Under the pieces are notes generated by a model. That model made no database searches. It worked only from the letters and a program-made list of their open reading frames with translations, and was not told the DNA's origin. A program made the position numbers and the translations under genes. This document shows positions 47,702-57,792 of a DNA stretch of 64,000 nt, piece by piece. This DNA comes from Halobacteriales archaeon QS_8_69_26 (lineage in GTDB: Archaea; Halobacteriota; Halobacteria; Halobacteriales; SW-7-71-33). The DNA lies in the NCBI GenBank assembly GCA_003023195.1, contig PXRX01000008.1, positions 186,569 through 250,568 of the forward strand, written 5' to 3'. Within the stretch, counting starts at the first letter, position 1; every line of letters starts with the position of its first letter.

Positions 47702-48637
47702 CTACCGGTGGCGGTGCATCAGGTCGGCCGAGCGCTCCCAGTCGGCGTCCTCGTCGAAGTACCGTTCCGCGGCCGGTTCCTCGGGGAGCGCGCCGGTGTC
47801 GCGCTTCTCCTGGGTGTACGACGGGCGGTCCTCGTCGACGTAGTAGCGGCCGGTGAGGACGGTGCCCTCGTACAGCGCGGACTCCGTCTCGTGCATCATG
47901 TCGGCGGCCTCGCGGCGGTCGGTCACGTCGAAATCGTAGTCGTCGGAGTCCTGGACGTCCACGTAGGGGACGTAGGACTTGGCGTCCTTGTTCCAGGTGG
48001 GACACTGGGTGAGGAAGTCGACGTGGGCGAAGCCGTCGTGCTCGATGGCCTCGGTCAGTATCTCCTTGGCCTGGTTGGGGTTGACGGCGGCGGTCCGGGC
48101 GATGTAGGACGCCCCGGAGGCCAGCGCCAGCGAGAGGGGCCGCACCGGTGCCTTCGCGTTCCCGCCGGGCTGGATCTTCGACTCGTGGCCCTTCGGGCTG
48201 GTGGGCGAGGACTGGCCCTTGGTGAGGCCGAAGACCTCGTTGTTGAACACGATGTAGACCATGTCGTGGTTCTCCCGGGCGGTGTGCATGAAGTGGTTCC
48301 CGCCGATGCCGTAGCCGTCGCCGTCGCCGCCGGCGGCGATGACCTCCAGTTCCGGGTTTGCCAGTTTGGCCGCCCGGGCGACGGGCAGGGCCCGCCCGTG
48401 GATCGAGTGGAAGCCGTAGCTCTCGAAGTAGCTCGAGAGCTTGCCCGAACAGCCGATCCCCGTGACGAGCAGGGTCTCGTCGGGGGTGCGGCCCACCTGG
48501 GGCATCGCCCCCTTGAGGGCCTTGAGGACGCCGAAGTCCCCACAGCCCGGACACCACGTCGGTTGCGGTTCGAGCCCCGGCGTGAATTCGTCCTGGTCTA
48601 TCTCCCGTTCCTCGCCGATCGCGCTGAATGCACTCAT
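47702..48637 (-). CDS. 2-oxoacid:ferredoxin oxidoreductase beta subunit
   Basis: PTWCPGCGDFGVLKALKGA, GIGCSGKLSSYF, AAGGDGDGYGIGGNHFMH. Confidence 0.94.
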   Translation of the reverse strand: MSAFSAIGEEREIDQDEFTPGLEPQPTWCPGCGDFGVLKALKGAMPQVGRTPDETLLVTGIGCSGKLSSYFESYGFHSIHGRALPVARAAKLANPELEVIAAGGDGDGYGIGGNHFMHTARENHDMVYIVFNNEVFGLTKGQSSPTSPKGHESKIQPGGNAKAPVRPLSLALASGASYIARTAAVNPNQAKEILTEAIEHDGFAHVDFLTQCPTWNKDAKSYVPYVDVQDSDDYDFDVTDRREAADMMHETESALYEGTVLTGRYYVDEDRPSYTQEKRDTGALPEEPAAERYFDEDADWERSADLMHRHR

Positions 48638-48652
48638 TGTGTTGTCACCTCG

Positions 48653-50542
48653 TTAGTCCCCCGCAGCGGGTTCCGTGCGGGTGGTTTCGGGCGCCGCGCT
48701 CGCGTCGCCGTCGTGCTGTGCCTCGAACCCCTCGACGATCTCCGCCGGTTCGAAGGGGTTGCCGTTGTACTTGAGCAGGCTGGTCAACTTGTCGCCGTAC
48801 CGCCCGAGTTCCCGCTGAATGTGCCCGCGGAACTGGCCGGTGGCGTTCATCTCGACGACCATCGCCTCCTCGACGCCCTCGATGAACCCGGCCATCTCCT
48901 CGCGCGGGAACGGCATGATCTGGCTGACGCCGACGGCCTGGACCGAGTGGCCGGCCGCCAGCAGTCGGTCGACGGCCTCCTCGACGGTGTCCTGCTGGCT
49001 GCCCCACGAGACGATGCCGTACTCGGCGTCCTCCTCGCCGTAGTAGGTCTGGAGGTCCCGGCCGTTCAGGTCCTCGCGGATCGACTCCAGTTTCCGGAGC
49101 CGGCGGTCGACCTGTGCGACCCGGAGGTCGGGGTCCTCCGTGATGTGGCCCGACTGGGTGTGCTCGTTGCCCGAGGCGAGGTAGCGCCCGCCCTTCTGGC
49201 CCGGGATGGACCGCGGGCTCACCCCGTTCTCGGGGTCGTACTGGAACCGGTGGAACTTCCCGGAGGCGTCGTGGGCGGCCTCGGCGAGTTCCTCCTCGGT
49301 GAGGGTGCTCCCCAGGTCCGGCGAGGGCTCCCGGTCGAAGAAGCTCTCGGGGACGGTCCGGTTCTCCGCGCCGAGCTTCTGGTCGTACAGCAGGATCGTC
49401 GGGATCTGGTAGTCGTAGGCGACGTCGAAGGAGATCCGGCTCTGCTCGTAGGCCTCGCGGACGTTCCCGGGGGCCAGCACCACCCGGTTGGAGTCGCCCT
49501 GGCTGGTGTAGAGGACGTGTTCGAGGTCGGCCTGCTCGGTCTTGGTCGGCATCCCCGTCGAGGGGCCGGCCCGCTGGGCCTCGACGAGCACCAGCGGCGT
49601 CTCGGTCATCTCGGCCATCCCCAGCGGTTCGCTCATCAGCGCGAACCCGCCGCCCGAGGACCCGGACATCGCCTTCACCCCGGCGTGTGAGGCCCCCACG
49701 GCCAGGGAGGCGGCCGCGATCTCGTCCTCGACCTGCTCCGAGATGCCACCCACGTCGGGCAGGTTCTGGGACATGATCGTGAACACGTCGGTCCAGGGGG
49801 TCATCGGGTAGCCCGAGATGAACCGACACCCCGAATCGAGGGCACCGTAGGCCACGGCGTGGGACCCGCTCACCATCACCTGCTGTTCGTCGTGTCCGCC
49901 CTCGGGGAACGACAGGTCGTGGGTGAACTCCAGGTCGGCGGCCGACTCGTAGGCGTCGGTCAGGACCTGCAGGTTCGCCTCCAGGACGTCACCGCGCATC
50001 CCCTCGCGCATTATCTCCTCGAAGGGGTCCAGGTCGGCCCCGAGCAACGCGGCCGTCGCGCCCACGCCGGCCGTGTTCCGCATCACCTCACGCCCGTGCT
50101 CGCGGGCGGTCCCCCGGAGGTCGATCCCGTAGACGTGCCAGTCGTTCTCCTCCGCTCGCTCGTGGAGGCCGACCTCCTCGACGTCCTCCTCGTCGAACAG
50201 GCCCGTGTCGTAGATGATCACGCCCCCCTCGCGGAGTTCGTCGAGGTTCTCGGCCAGCGGTTTGATCTCCTCGTCCCCGTAGTACGCTCCCTCCTGGGGG
50301 TTCCGGGCGAACGAGTCGCCGAGCGCCACCAGGAAGTTGTAGCCGTCGCCCCGGGACTTCACCGGTTCGGGTGCCGCACGTACCTCCACGTACATGTGTC
50401 CGCCCCGGATCCGGGACGGGTAGTGCTGGTGGGTAAACACGTGCAACCCGGACCGCATCAGCGCCCGAGCGAAGTTCTTGCTCGTCGAGTCCGCACCGTC
50501 GCCGGACCCCCCGGCGATGCGCCAGATGAGTTCGTCGCTCAT
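48653..50542 (-). CDS. 2-oxoacid:ferredoxin oxidoreductase alpha/gamma fusion subunit
   Basis: WRIAGGSGDGADSTSKNFARALMRSGLHVFTHQHYPSRIRGGH; SGYPMTPWTDV...; QRAGPSTGMPTKTEQADLE. Confidence 0.94.
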   Translation of the reverse strand: MSDELIWRIAGGSGDGADSTSKNFARALMRSGLHVFTHQHYPSRIRGGHMYVEVRAAPEPVKSRGDGYNFLVALGDSFARNPQEGAYYGDEEIKPLAENLDELREGGVIIYDTGLFDEEDVEEVGLHERAEENDWHVYGIDLRGTAREHGREVMRNTAGVGATAALLGADLDPFEEIMREGMRGDVLEANLQVLTDAYESAADLEFTHDLSFPEGGHDEQQVMVSGSHAVAYGALDSGCRFISGYPMTPWTDVFTIMSQNLPDVGGISEQVEDEIAAASLAVGASHAGVKAMSGSSGGGFALMSEPLGMAEMTETPLVLVEAQRAGPSTGMPTKTEQADLEHVLYTSQGDSNRVVLAPGNVREAYEQSRISFDVAYDYQIPTILLYDQKLGAENRTVPESFFDREPSPDLGSTLTEEELAEAAHDASGKFHRFQYDPENGVSPRSIPGQKGGRYLASGNEHTQSGHITEDPDLRVAQVDRRLRKLESIREDLNGRDLQTYYGEEDAEYGIVSWGSQQDTVEEAVDRLLAAGHSVQAVGVSQIMPFPREEMAGFIEGVEEAMVVEMNATGQFRGHIQRELGRYGDKLTSLLKYNGNPFEPAEIVEGFEAQHDGDASAAPETTRTEPAAGD

Positions 50543-50756
50543 GGTATGTCACGGCCCTCTCGGACCCTCACCCGACCTTACGCCGGAACTGACTAAAGAC
50601 TTTGCTAGAGATTGGCAAGGAACGATCGTGAGGGTGTGGAAACGATCGTGAGAGTGCCCGAGGGACGGTGGGCCCGTCTGGTGCGGGAGGTGATAGACAA
50701 ATTATGGATATACCTCACCTGTGGGTGGGTGGCCGGTCGGGACGGCCTCGCCCGGG

Positions 50757-51113
50757 TCACCCGCTGAGGTCGTCCCAGAGGGAGGCGAACCGCTCGGGGG
50801 CGTTCTCCTTGCGGTAGATCCGGACGTCGTACTCGTCGTCCTCGAGGCGAATGACGGTACTGTCGAAGTTCGACTCGTAGACCTCGTAGTGGTTCCCGTC
50901 GTCGGCGACGAGGGTCCGGGACTTGATCAGGTCGTTCTCCTCGAGGAGTTCGATCCGCCGGTAGATCGTCGGCAAGGACATCTCCAGTGACTCGCCGAGT
51001 TCCTTTGCCGAGTGGGGATCCTCGCTGATGGCCGCGAGGACGTCCCGTGCCTTCTCGTCCCCGATGGTGTCGAGGATCGCCTCTATCGGTCGCTCGTCGT
51101 CCACGTTCCTCAC
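50757..51113 (-). CDS. Winged-helix (ArsR-like) transcriptional regulator
   Basis: EKARDVLAAISEDPHSAKELGESLEMSLPTIYRRIELLEENDLI. Confidence 0.88.
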   Translation of the reverse strand: MRNVDDERPIEAILDTIGDEKARDVLAAISEDPHSAKELGESLEMSLPTIYRRIELLEENDLIKSRTLVADDGNHYEVYESNFDSTVIRLEDDEYDVRIYRKENAPERFASLWDDLSG

Positions 51114-51355
51114 GACGGTGGTCCGGTTCTTAAGGTTTTCTCACGACCCGACCCCGGTGTCCCCCCCGGACCGGGTCGGTCGTGCTCGATTCACGACCCG
51201 TCCATCTCCGGCCTGGCCGTTACACCCCGATCCGCGCCGGACAGTAACCGGGAAATTCGCCCGGATAAGGTGGGAAGTAATCGATCCACGGGGGCGTTTT
51301 CAGAGCCAGAAAACGCTCAAGGGTAGTTATGTGAGTAGGCCCGTAAAGCGGTAGT

Positions 51356-51556
51356 ATGGCAACGACCAGGGACTCATTCGACGGCTTAACCGAGTACTGC
51401 GAGGAGTGCGAGATGGAGACGCTCCACCAGGTTTCCGTCCAGATGCGCACCGAGAGCACGAAACAGGAGAACGCCCAGTTCTCCCGCGAGCCCTACCGCG
51501 TCACCGAGTGCCAGCGCTGTGGCACCCGGTCGAGCCAGCGGATGAACGACGTCTAG
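51356..51556 (+). CDS. Small haloarchaeal zinc-ribbon protein (paralogue A)
   Basis: 66 aa with CxxC...CxxC: YCEECEMETLH...TECQRCGTRSSQRMND. Confidence 0.88.
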   Translation: MATTRDSFDGLTEYCEECEMETLHQVSVQMRTESTKQENAQFSREPYRVTECQRCGTRSSQRMNDV

Positions 51557-51962
51557 GCCACCCTCCCCGCCCGACCCCCGCCGGGGCCCCGGTTCTTCTC
51601 GTCCCCGAGTGACGACGTCGCGTGTCCCCCCTCGAACCTCCGAACCGATCCCCACTGGCCGGCCCGGTCGTGTGGGACCTCCGGACCGATCCCCAGTTGA
51701 GCGGGACCTCCGGACCGATCCCACCGGTCGAGCGGGCCCCCGAACCGATCCCCACCGGTTGACCCGGTCCAGCGCGGTGTACGCGCGGATCGATCCCCGC
51801 TCGTCGCTCCCCGGGGTCCGTCGCGAACGGCTTGGCGTTCCAACCGGGGTCGGTTCCCGGTTCCAGCACCACCCCGACGCAGTCGGGCGATAATTCGGCT
51901 AAACTCGGGTCAACGATCGTCTAATTATACCTTACTGCACCGGTAAGTAGTAGTTACAGGTC

Positions 51963-52163
51963 ATGGCAACGACAGACGACTCATTCGACGGGATGTGCGA
52001 GTGGTGTGGTTCCTGCGACTCCGAGACGCTCCACCAGATTTCGATACAGATGCGGACCGAGAGTTCCGAGACGGAGAACGCCCAGTTCTCCCGGGAGCCC
52101 TACCGCGTCGCCGAGTGCCAGCGCTGTGGCGACCGCAGCAGCAAGCGGATGAACGACCGGTAG
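51963..52163 (+). CDS. Small haloarchaeal zinc-ribbon protein (paralogue B)
   Basis: 66 aa, highly similar to 51356..51556: WCGSCDSETLHQISIQMRTES...AECQRCGDRSSKRMND. Confidence 0.88.
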   Translation: MATTDDSFDGMCEWCGSCDSETLHQISIQMRTESSETENAQFSREPYRVAECQRCGDRSSKRMNDR

Positions 52164-52182
52164 TCCGGTACTCGGGTGGGGG

Positions 52183-53082
52183 TCAGTCGCTCCGCGTCGT
52201 GACCTCACAGCCGTCCGGCGTGACGATGATGGTGTGTTCCTTCTGACTGACCATCTTCCCTTCGTCCTCCTTGAGCACCGGGTAGCCGTGGACGACGCTC
52301 TGGCTCTTCAGCCGCCGCAACGCCATCGACGGGCGGGGACCGTCGAGCCACCGGGTTGCGAACGGGAGGGTCCGGAACTCCTCCGTGATCTGTTCGAGGG
52401 CCGTGCGGGCCGCCCTGTCGCGGACGTTGCGTTCGTGCTCTAGGGCGAAGATCTCCTCCTCGGCGCCCTCGGTGACCTTGCCGGTCCCGTCGGTGGCGAA
52501 CGGTTCGATGGCGACGACGTCGCCCACCTCCAGGGTCTCGGACTGCGCGACCGCACGGTTCGGGATGTTGGGTTCGGTGTGTTGCTCGTAGTGGCCCAGG
52601 CCGTGCCCCGAGAGGTTCACGACGGGGTTGAACCCGTACCCCTCGATGACCTCCTCGATGGCGGCCCCGACCTCGCCGGTCTCGACCCCCGGCTCGACCG
52701 TCTCGATGGCCGCCTCCAGGGCCTCGGCGCTCGCGGCCGTCAGTTCGTCGTGCTCGCCCGTCAGGTCGACCGTGACGGCGGTGTCCGCGAGCCAGCCGTC
52801 GATGCTGACGCCGAGGTCGATGTTGACCAGTTCCTCGCCGAACGTCGAGTCGTCGTCCGGGGCCGGGGTCGCGTGGGCGGCCTCCTCGTCGATGCTGATG
52901 TTCATCGGGAACGCCGGCTCCCCCCCGAGTTCGCGGATCCGCTCCTCGGCCCACTCGGCGAGTTCGAGGTGGGACGCCCCTACCTCGACGCGGTCGGCGG
53001 CCTCGTCGCGGACCTGGGCGAGGATCTCGCCGGCCTCGCGGTGCTTCTCGTACTGCTCGGCGTCCAGGTCGACGTCCGTCAT
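52183..53082 (-). CDS. map: Type II methionine aminopeptidase
   Basis: PAFPMNISIDEEAAHATP, VNIDLGVSIDGWLADTAVTVD, LSGHGLGHYEQH, AIEPFATDG. Confidence 0.94.
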   Translation of the reverse strand: MTDVDLDAEQYEKHREAGEILAQVRDEAADRVEVGASHLELAEWAEERIRELGGEPAFPMNISIDEEAAHATPAPDDDSTFGEELVNIDLGVSIDGWLADTAVTVDLTGEHDELTAASAEALEAAIETVEPGVETGEVGAAIEEVIEGYGFNPVVNLSGHGLGHYEQHTEPNIPNRAVAQSETLEVGDVVAIEPFATDGTGKVTEGAEEEIFALEHERNVRDRAARTALEQITEEFRTLPFATRWLDGPRPSMALRRLKSQSVVHGYPVLKEDEGKMVSQKEHTIIVTPDGCEVTTRSD

Positions 53083-53179
53083 GGACCGGGATACACGGGA
53101 GGGACCCAAAGGGGTTGCGTCTACCGGCGGACGCCGGGACGCGGTCTCCCCGGTCCGATCCCCGCCAGGCAACGCCCGT

Positions 53180-53397
53180 GGAGCGATCCCGGCGGATCCG
53201 GTTGCCGGAGCGATCCCGACTGGATCCGGCCGGAGCGGTCCCGACTGGATCCGGCCGGAGCGATCCCGACTGGATCCGGCCGGAGATCCCGACTGGATCC
53301 GGTTGCCGGAGCGATCCCGACTGGATCCGGCCGGAGCGATCCCGACTGGATCCGGCCGGAGCGATCCCGACTGGATCCGGCCGGAGCGATCCCGACG
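53180..53397. repeat. 25-bp minisatellite (about 9 copies) in divergent map/beta-CASP promoter region
   Basis: Consensus GGAGCGATCCCGACTGGATCCGGCC with a few variant units. Confidence 0.95.
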
Positions 53398-53429
53398 GAC
53401 CCAAGCCCCCGGAGCCGAAGGATCGGCCG

Positions 53430-54668
53430 ATGAAGGTCGAGTTCCTCGGCGGGGCCCGGGAGGTCGGTCGGAGCGCGGTCCTGGTCAACGACCGCCTCCT
53501 GCTGGACTACGGGATGGAGGCGAGCAACCCGCCGCAGTTCCCGGTGGGACGGGTCGACCCGGACGCCGTGGTCGTCAGCCACGGCCACCTCGACCACGCC
53601 GGGACGGTCCCGTCGTTGCTGTCGGGCGAGGACAGGCCGCCGGTCCACTGGACGCCGCCGACCGAACGTCTGACCCGGGTCCTCGCCAGCGACACCCTGA
53701 AACTCCACGGCGGGACCTACGACTGCCCGTTCACCGAGGCCGAGGTCAAGCGACTGACGGAGGTGTCGCACACCCACGGCTACCGGGAACCCTTCGAGGC
53801 GGCGGGCCACACCGTCACCTTCTACGACGCGGGCCACATCCCCGGCAGCGCCCACGTCCTCGTCGACGACGGCGAGACGCGACTGCTGTACTCCTCGGAC
53901 TTCCACACCACCGCCCAGCGGATCGTCCCGGCCTCGACCGCCCGGCCCGAGGCGGACGCGGTGATAGTCGAGAGCACCTACGCCGACGTCGACCGGGAGG
54001 ACCGCGCGACGATAGAGGAGCGGTTCGTCGACCTGGTCGAGCGGACCCTCTGGGAGGGCGGGACCGTCGTCGTGCCGGCCTTCGCCATCGGCCGGACCCA
54101 GGAGATGCTGCTGGTCTGTGCCGCCCACGACCTCGATCCCTACGTCGACGGGATGGGCAAGCGGGTCGCCCGGATCCTCCGGGAGTACCCCGGCTACGTC
54201 CGGGACCACGACGCGCTCCGGGGCGCCATCTCGAACGCCCGGTTCGTCACCGGCCGGGACGGCCAGCGCCGCCGGATCGCAGCGGAGAGTTCCGTCATCG
54301 TCACGACCAGCGGGATGCTCTCCGGCGGGCCCGCGATGACGTACGTGCCGGCGGTCGCCGGGGACCCGACGAACACCATCGCCCTCACCGGCTACCAGGT
54401 CGAGGGGACGCCCGGCCGGGACCTGGTCGAGACGGGGAGCGCGGAGATAGACGGTCGGCGGATCCGCGTCAGCGCCCGCGTCGAGCAGTTCGACTTCTCG
54501 GCCCACGCCGACCGCCCGGGATTGCGGTCGTTCCTCTCGTCGTACCGCGACGCCCGGGTGCTGGTCAACCACGGGGACCGGACCGAACGGTTCGCCACGG
54601 ACCTCCGCGCGGACGGCTACGACGCGAGCGCACCCGCCGTGGGCGACGTCGTGGAACTGGACGGGTGA
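53430..54668 (+). CDS. Metallo-beta-lactamase/beta-CASP family RNase
   Basis: VSHGHLDHAG, DAGHIPGSAHVL, YSSDFH, FAIGRTQEML, TTSGMLSGGPAMTY, ARVEQFDFSAHADR, NHGD. Confidence 0.93.
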   Translation: MKVEFLGGAREVGRSAVLVNDRLLLDYGMEASNPPQFPVGRVDPDAVVVSHGHLDHAGTVPSLLSGEDRPPVHWTPPTERLTRVLASDTLKLHGGTYDCPFTEAEVKRLTEVSHTHGYREPFEAAGHTVTFYDAGHIPGSAHVLVDDGETRLLYSSDFHTTAQRIVPASTARPEADAVIVESTYADVDREDRATIEERFVDLVERTLWEGGTVVVPAFAIGRTQEMLLVCAAHDLDPYVDGMGKRVARILREYPGYVRDHDALRGAISNARFVTGRDGQRRRIAAESSVIVTTSGMLSGGPAMTYVPAVAGDPTNTIALTGYQVEGTPGRDLVETGSAEIDGRRIRVSARVEQFDFSAHADRPGLRSFLSSYRDARVLVNHGDRTERFATDLRADGYDASAPAVGDVVELDG

Positions 54669-54702
54669 TCGCGGGCGAGGTCGTTGACGGGTGATCGAGA
54701 GA

Positions 54703-56469
54703 TCAGTCCCCGGCGGTGTCCGGCGGGTCCGCGGCGGGGAACGAGAGGGTCACGGCGGTGCCCCGTGGGTCCCTGTCCTCGATGGTGACGTCACCGCCCG
54801 AGGTCCGGACGGTCCAGTTGACGATCCACAGGCCCAGGCCGCTCCCGTGACGCAGGGGGGTCTCGGCACCCCGGGCGAGGACCTCGCGTTCCTCGTCGTG
54901 GATCCCCGGACCGTCGTCCTCGACCCGGATCCGGACGAAGTCGTCCGGTGCGGTCCCGCCATTCGGAGTCGCGGCCGGCGCGTTCTCCCGGGCCGCGGTG
55001 GCCGACGGATCCGCCGCTCCGGTCCCCGGGGCCGTCGAGACGGAGACGCGGACCCACGGCTCCGCGCTGTCGTTGTGCTGGATGGCGTTCTCCAGGAGGT
55101 TCTCGACGGCCACCTGGACGGACCGGGAGTCGACCGCGTCCACCCACGCGTCCGGGGGGAGGTCGGCCTCGACGGCCGCGTGCGGACGGACGTCCCCGAC
55201 CGACTCGATGGCCCCCTCGACGGCGGCGACGGCGTCGACCGGCGTCCGTTCGGCGGGACCGTGGTCGAGGGTCCGGACCATCTCGCGGGCCTTCTCGCCG
55301 AGGTCCGCGAGGTGGAGGGCCTCGTCCCGGACGGTCACCAGGTCCTCCTGGGCGCCGTCCTCGACCTGCCCCTCCAGGCGCTGGGCGTAGCCGTCTATCA
55401 CCGACACGCTGTTGCGGAGGTTGTGCCGGAGGAGGCGGTTGGCGACCGCGAGGCGTTGCTCGCGTTCGCGGATCCCGGTGACGTCGACCAGTCCGACGGA
55501 CCGGCCGACGTGCCGGCCGCGGTGGTCGTCGATGGGGGAGACGCGGACGTCGTAGTACCGGACCGGCCCGCCGACGGCCGTCTCCAGGACGGTTCCGTCC
55601 AGTTCGTCGAGGGCGACGGGGAACGAGGCGTCCGGTCGCTCCCCGACGGTCGGCGCGGGGTCGAGTACCTGCCCGGCGACGTCGTTGAACTCGACGACGC
55701 GGTCCTCCTCGTCCAGGACGACGATGCCGGCGTCGAGGTCCTCCAGCATGTTCCGGCGGGCCACCGGCACCAGGTTCAGCAGGTCGAACTCGAACAGCGC
55801 CAGCCCGAACAGCACCGCCGTGACGGCGAACGTGAACGACGTGAAGTCCAGTTCCGGGATCGGACTCAGCCCCAGCGTGAAGGCGACGTTGGCCACCGTC
55901 GGCACGGCCGCGCCCAGCGCGAGGACCCCCGCCTGCTTCCGGTAGACCGACGACTGCCGGCGGTAGACGTCGAGGATCAGCGCGATGCCGCCCAGGATCA
56001 GCAGGTAGGAGTAGGCGACGTGAGCGAGGTAGAGCGGCTGGAAGGTCACGTCGAGGACGGTCGGGCCCGGCCCACGTGACAACCCATTGATCGTCCAGAC
56101 CAGCCCGTGCTCGGAGTTGGTCCAGATCAGGGCGATCATGGCGAGCGGCTGGGCTGCCAGCAGCCCGGTCACCGGGCGGGTGAGGTACCCGTCGCGGCCG
56201 GAGTAGTAGAGCGCGACCACCAGCCAGAGCGTGGGGACGGTGTAGCCGAACGTGGCCGTGACGTTCGACCATAACTCCTGGGCACCGGCCGAGTCGAAGC
56301 CGATCTGGATCGCGTAGGCCAACGCCCACCCGGTCAGCCCCATCAGCATCGTCATGAACGGGACCGCGATCGGCCGGGACCGGTGGTGCCAGGCCAGAGC
56401 GAACACTCCCGCCGTTGCGAGCGCCGCGACCGCGGGAACCGCGGAGTAGACCGTCGGTTGCCAGCTCAT
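54703..56469 (-). CDS. Membrane sensor histidine kinase (N-terminal 7TM-like, PAS, HATPase)
   Basis: Hydrophobic N-terminal segments; [24 protein letters not shown]-box; [30 protein letters not shown]. Confidence 0.93.
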   Translation of the reverse strand: MSWQPTVYSAVPAVAALATAGVFALAWHHRSRPIAVPFMTMLMGLTGWALAYAIQIGFDSAGAQELWSNVTATFGYTVPTLWLVVALYYSGRDGYLTRPVTGLLAAQPLAMIALIWTNSEHGLVWTINGLSRGPGPTVLDVTFQPLYLAHVAYSYLLILGGIALILDVYRRQSSVYRKQAGVLALGAAVPTVANVAFTLGLSPIPELDFTSFTFAVTAVLFGLALFEFDLLNLVPVARRNMLEDLDAGIVVLDEEDRVVEFNDVAGQVLDPAPTVGERPDASFPVALDELDGTVLETAVGGPVRYYDVRVSPIDDHRGRHVGRSVGLVDVTGIREREQRLAVANRLLRHNLRNSVSVIDGYAQRLEGQVEDGAQEDLVTVRDEALHLADLGEKAREMVRTLDHGPAERTPVDAVAAVEGAIESVGDVRPHAAVEADLPPDAWVDAVDSRSVQVAVENLLENAIQHNDSAEPWVRVSVSTAPGTGAADPSATAARENAPAATPNGGTAPDDFVRIRVEDDGPGIHDEEREVLARGAETPLRHGSGLGLWIVNWTVRTSGGDVTIEDRDPRGTAVTLSFPAADPPDTAGD

Positions 56470-56737
56470 GGATTCGACCGTCGGATGGGACGTGCCGTGG
56501 TCGATCCACCACCGGGAGTGGGGTCCCGACGTGGTCGATCCACCACCGGGCGTGAGATCGTGGTACGACCGTCGTCCCAGAGACGTTTCACGGTTACGGG
56601 AGGATCCGCTCTCCGAGGGGGTCCGCTCTCACCGCCTCGACCCGCGCCGGATCCACCGCGTTCCGCCGGATCCGCGGGGCCAGGGCGGGCCGGCGTGTTT
56701 CGACGTGTTTTTGGGCGGCGGAAGGTTCGGTGTCCAT

Positions 56738-57127
56738 ATGGCCGAGTTCACCGTCGTCGTCGGCGACCCCGACACCGGCGAGACCTACCAGCGCGACGTA
56801 GCGGACCAGAACGCCAACCGGTTCATCGGACGGGCGATAGGCGACGAGGTCGACGGGAGCGCCGTCGGCCTCGACGGCTACACCCTGGAGATCACGGGCG
56901 GGTCCGACCACACCGGCCGACCGATGCGCGAGGACGTCGACGGCAGCGGCCTCAAGGAGGTCCTCCTCACGGGCGGCGTCGGCTACCAGCCTTCCCGGGA
57001 CGGGGAGCGAAAGCGCGTCACCGTCCGCGGGAGCGAAATCAGCGACGAGATCCAGCAGATCAACGCCACCGTCGCCGAACAGGGCTCCGGGTCGGTCGGC
57101 GAACTGCTCGGCGAGGACGAGGACTGA
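56738..57127 (+). CDS. rps6e: 30S ribosomal protein S6e
   Basis: [16 protein letters not shown]...[23 protein letters not shown]...[22 protein letters not shown]. Confidence 0.95.
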   Translation: MAEFTVVVGDPDTGETYQRDVADQNANRFIGRAIGDEVDGSAVGLDGYTLEITGGSDHTGRPMREDVDGSGLKEVLLTGGVGYQPSRDGERKRVTVRGSEISDEIQQINATVAEQGSGSVGELLGEDED

Positions 57128-57157
57128 GCGCCCGCCCTACGGACGAGTGACTCCTCG

Positions 57158-57613
57158 ATGACCGGGCTTCCAAGCGACCACCCGTCGGTCACGACCGTCC
57201 CCGCCCGCCTGGACGCCGACGCGACCGGCCGGGTCCGGGTGGTCGTAGAGCGGGATCCGGAGTTCCCGACGGGGAGCGACGGGACCGGCGTCGGTGCCGA
57301 CGTCGTCCGGGTCGTCCTCGACGGGACCGACCGATACGCCCGCCCGCGTCGGGAACGGGCCGGCGACGGCGTCGTCGTTCCCGGCGTCTACGACGCGCCC
57401 GACGCCGCCAGGAATCCGGGCGACGCGACGGATCGCCTCGGCGAGTGGGTCGCCTCGAACGACCCGGGCGCGGGTGACCCGGTACTGGTCGACGTCCTCG
57501 ACCCCGGGGCACGCTACGGTCTCCGGGTTCCGGGCCAGCGTGTCGTCTACGACGACCGCCAGGCCGTCGACGATTCGCTGGCGTCCATCGCGCGCGACCT
57601 GGACGACGGGTGA
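57158..57613 (+). CDS. Haloarchaeal hypothetical protein
   Basis: Acidic 151-aa ORF consistent with haloarchaeal coding. Confidence 0.65.
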   Translation: MTGLPSDHPSVTTVPARLDADATGRVRVVVERDPEFPTGSDGTGVGADVVRVVLDGTDRYARPRRERAGDGVVVPGVYDAPDAARNPGDATDRLGEWVASNDPGAGDPVLVDVLDPGARYGLRVPGQRVVYDDRQAVDDSLASIARDLDDG

Positions 57614-57792
57614 CGCCCGGGGCGCCGGTGGGCGGGGAAACGCCAGCGCCAGTGGCGATCACGGTACTGTCCCGTACTACCGGCAACGGTTGCCTCCGGA
57701 TACCCTCCGGCTTATTTTTACATAGTTGTATACATTAACAATAATATCGACATGGCCATCAACATTTTAATGACTCCTAGGTAGTTCACAAT

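Noticed and set aside
53180-53397. Possible CRISPR or origin iterons
   Set aside because: Contiguous 25-bp tandem units without spacers; no Orc1/Cdc6 gene nearby.
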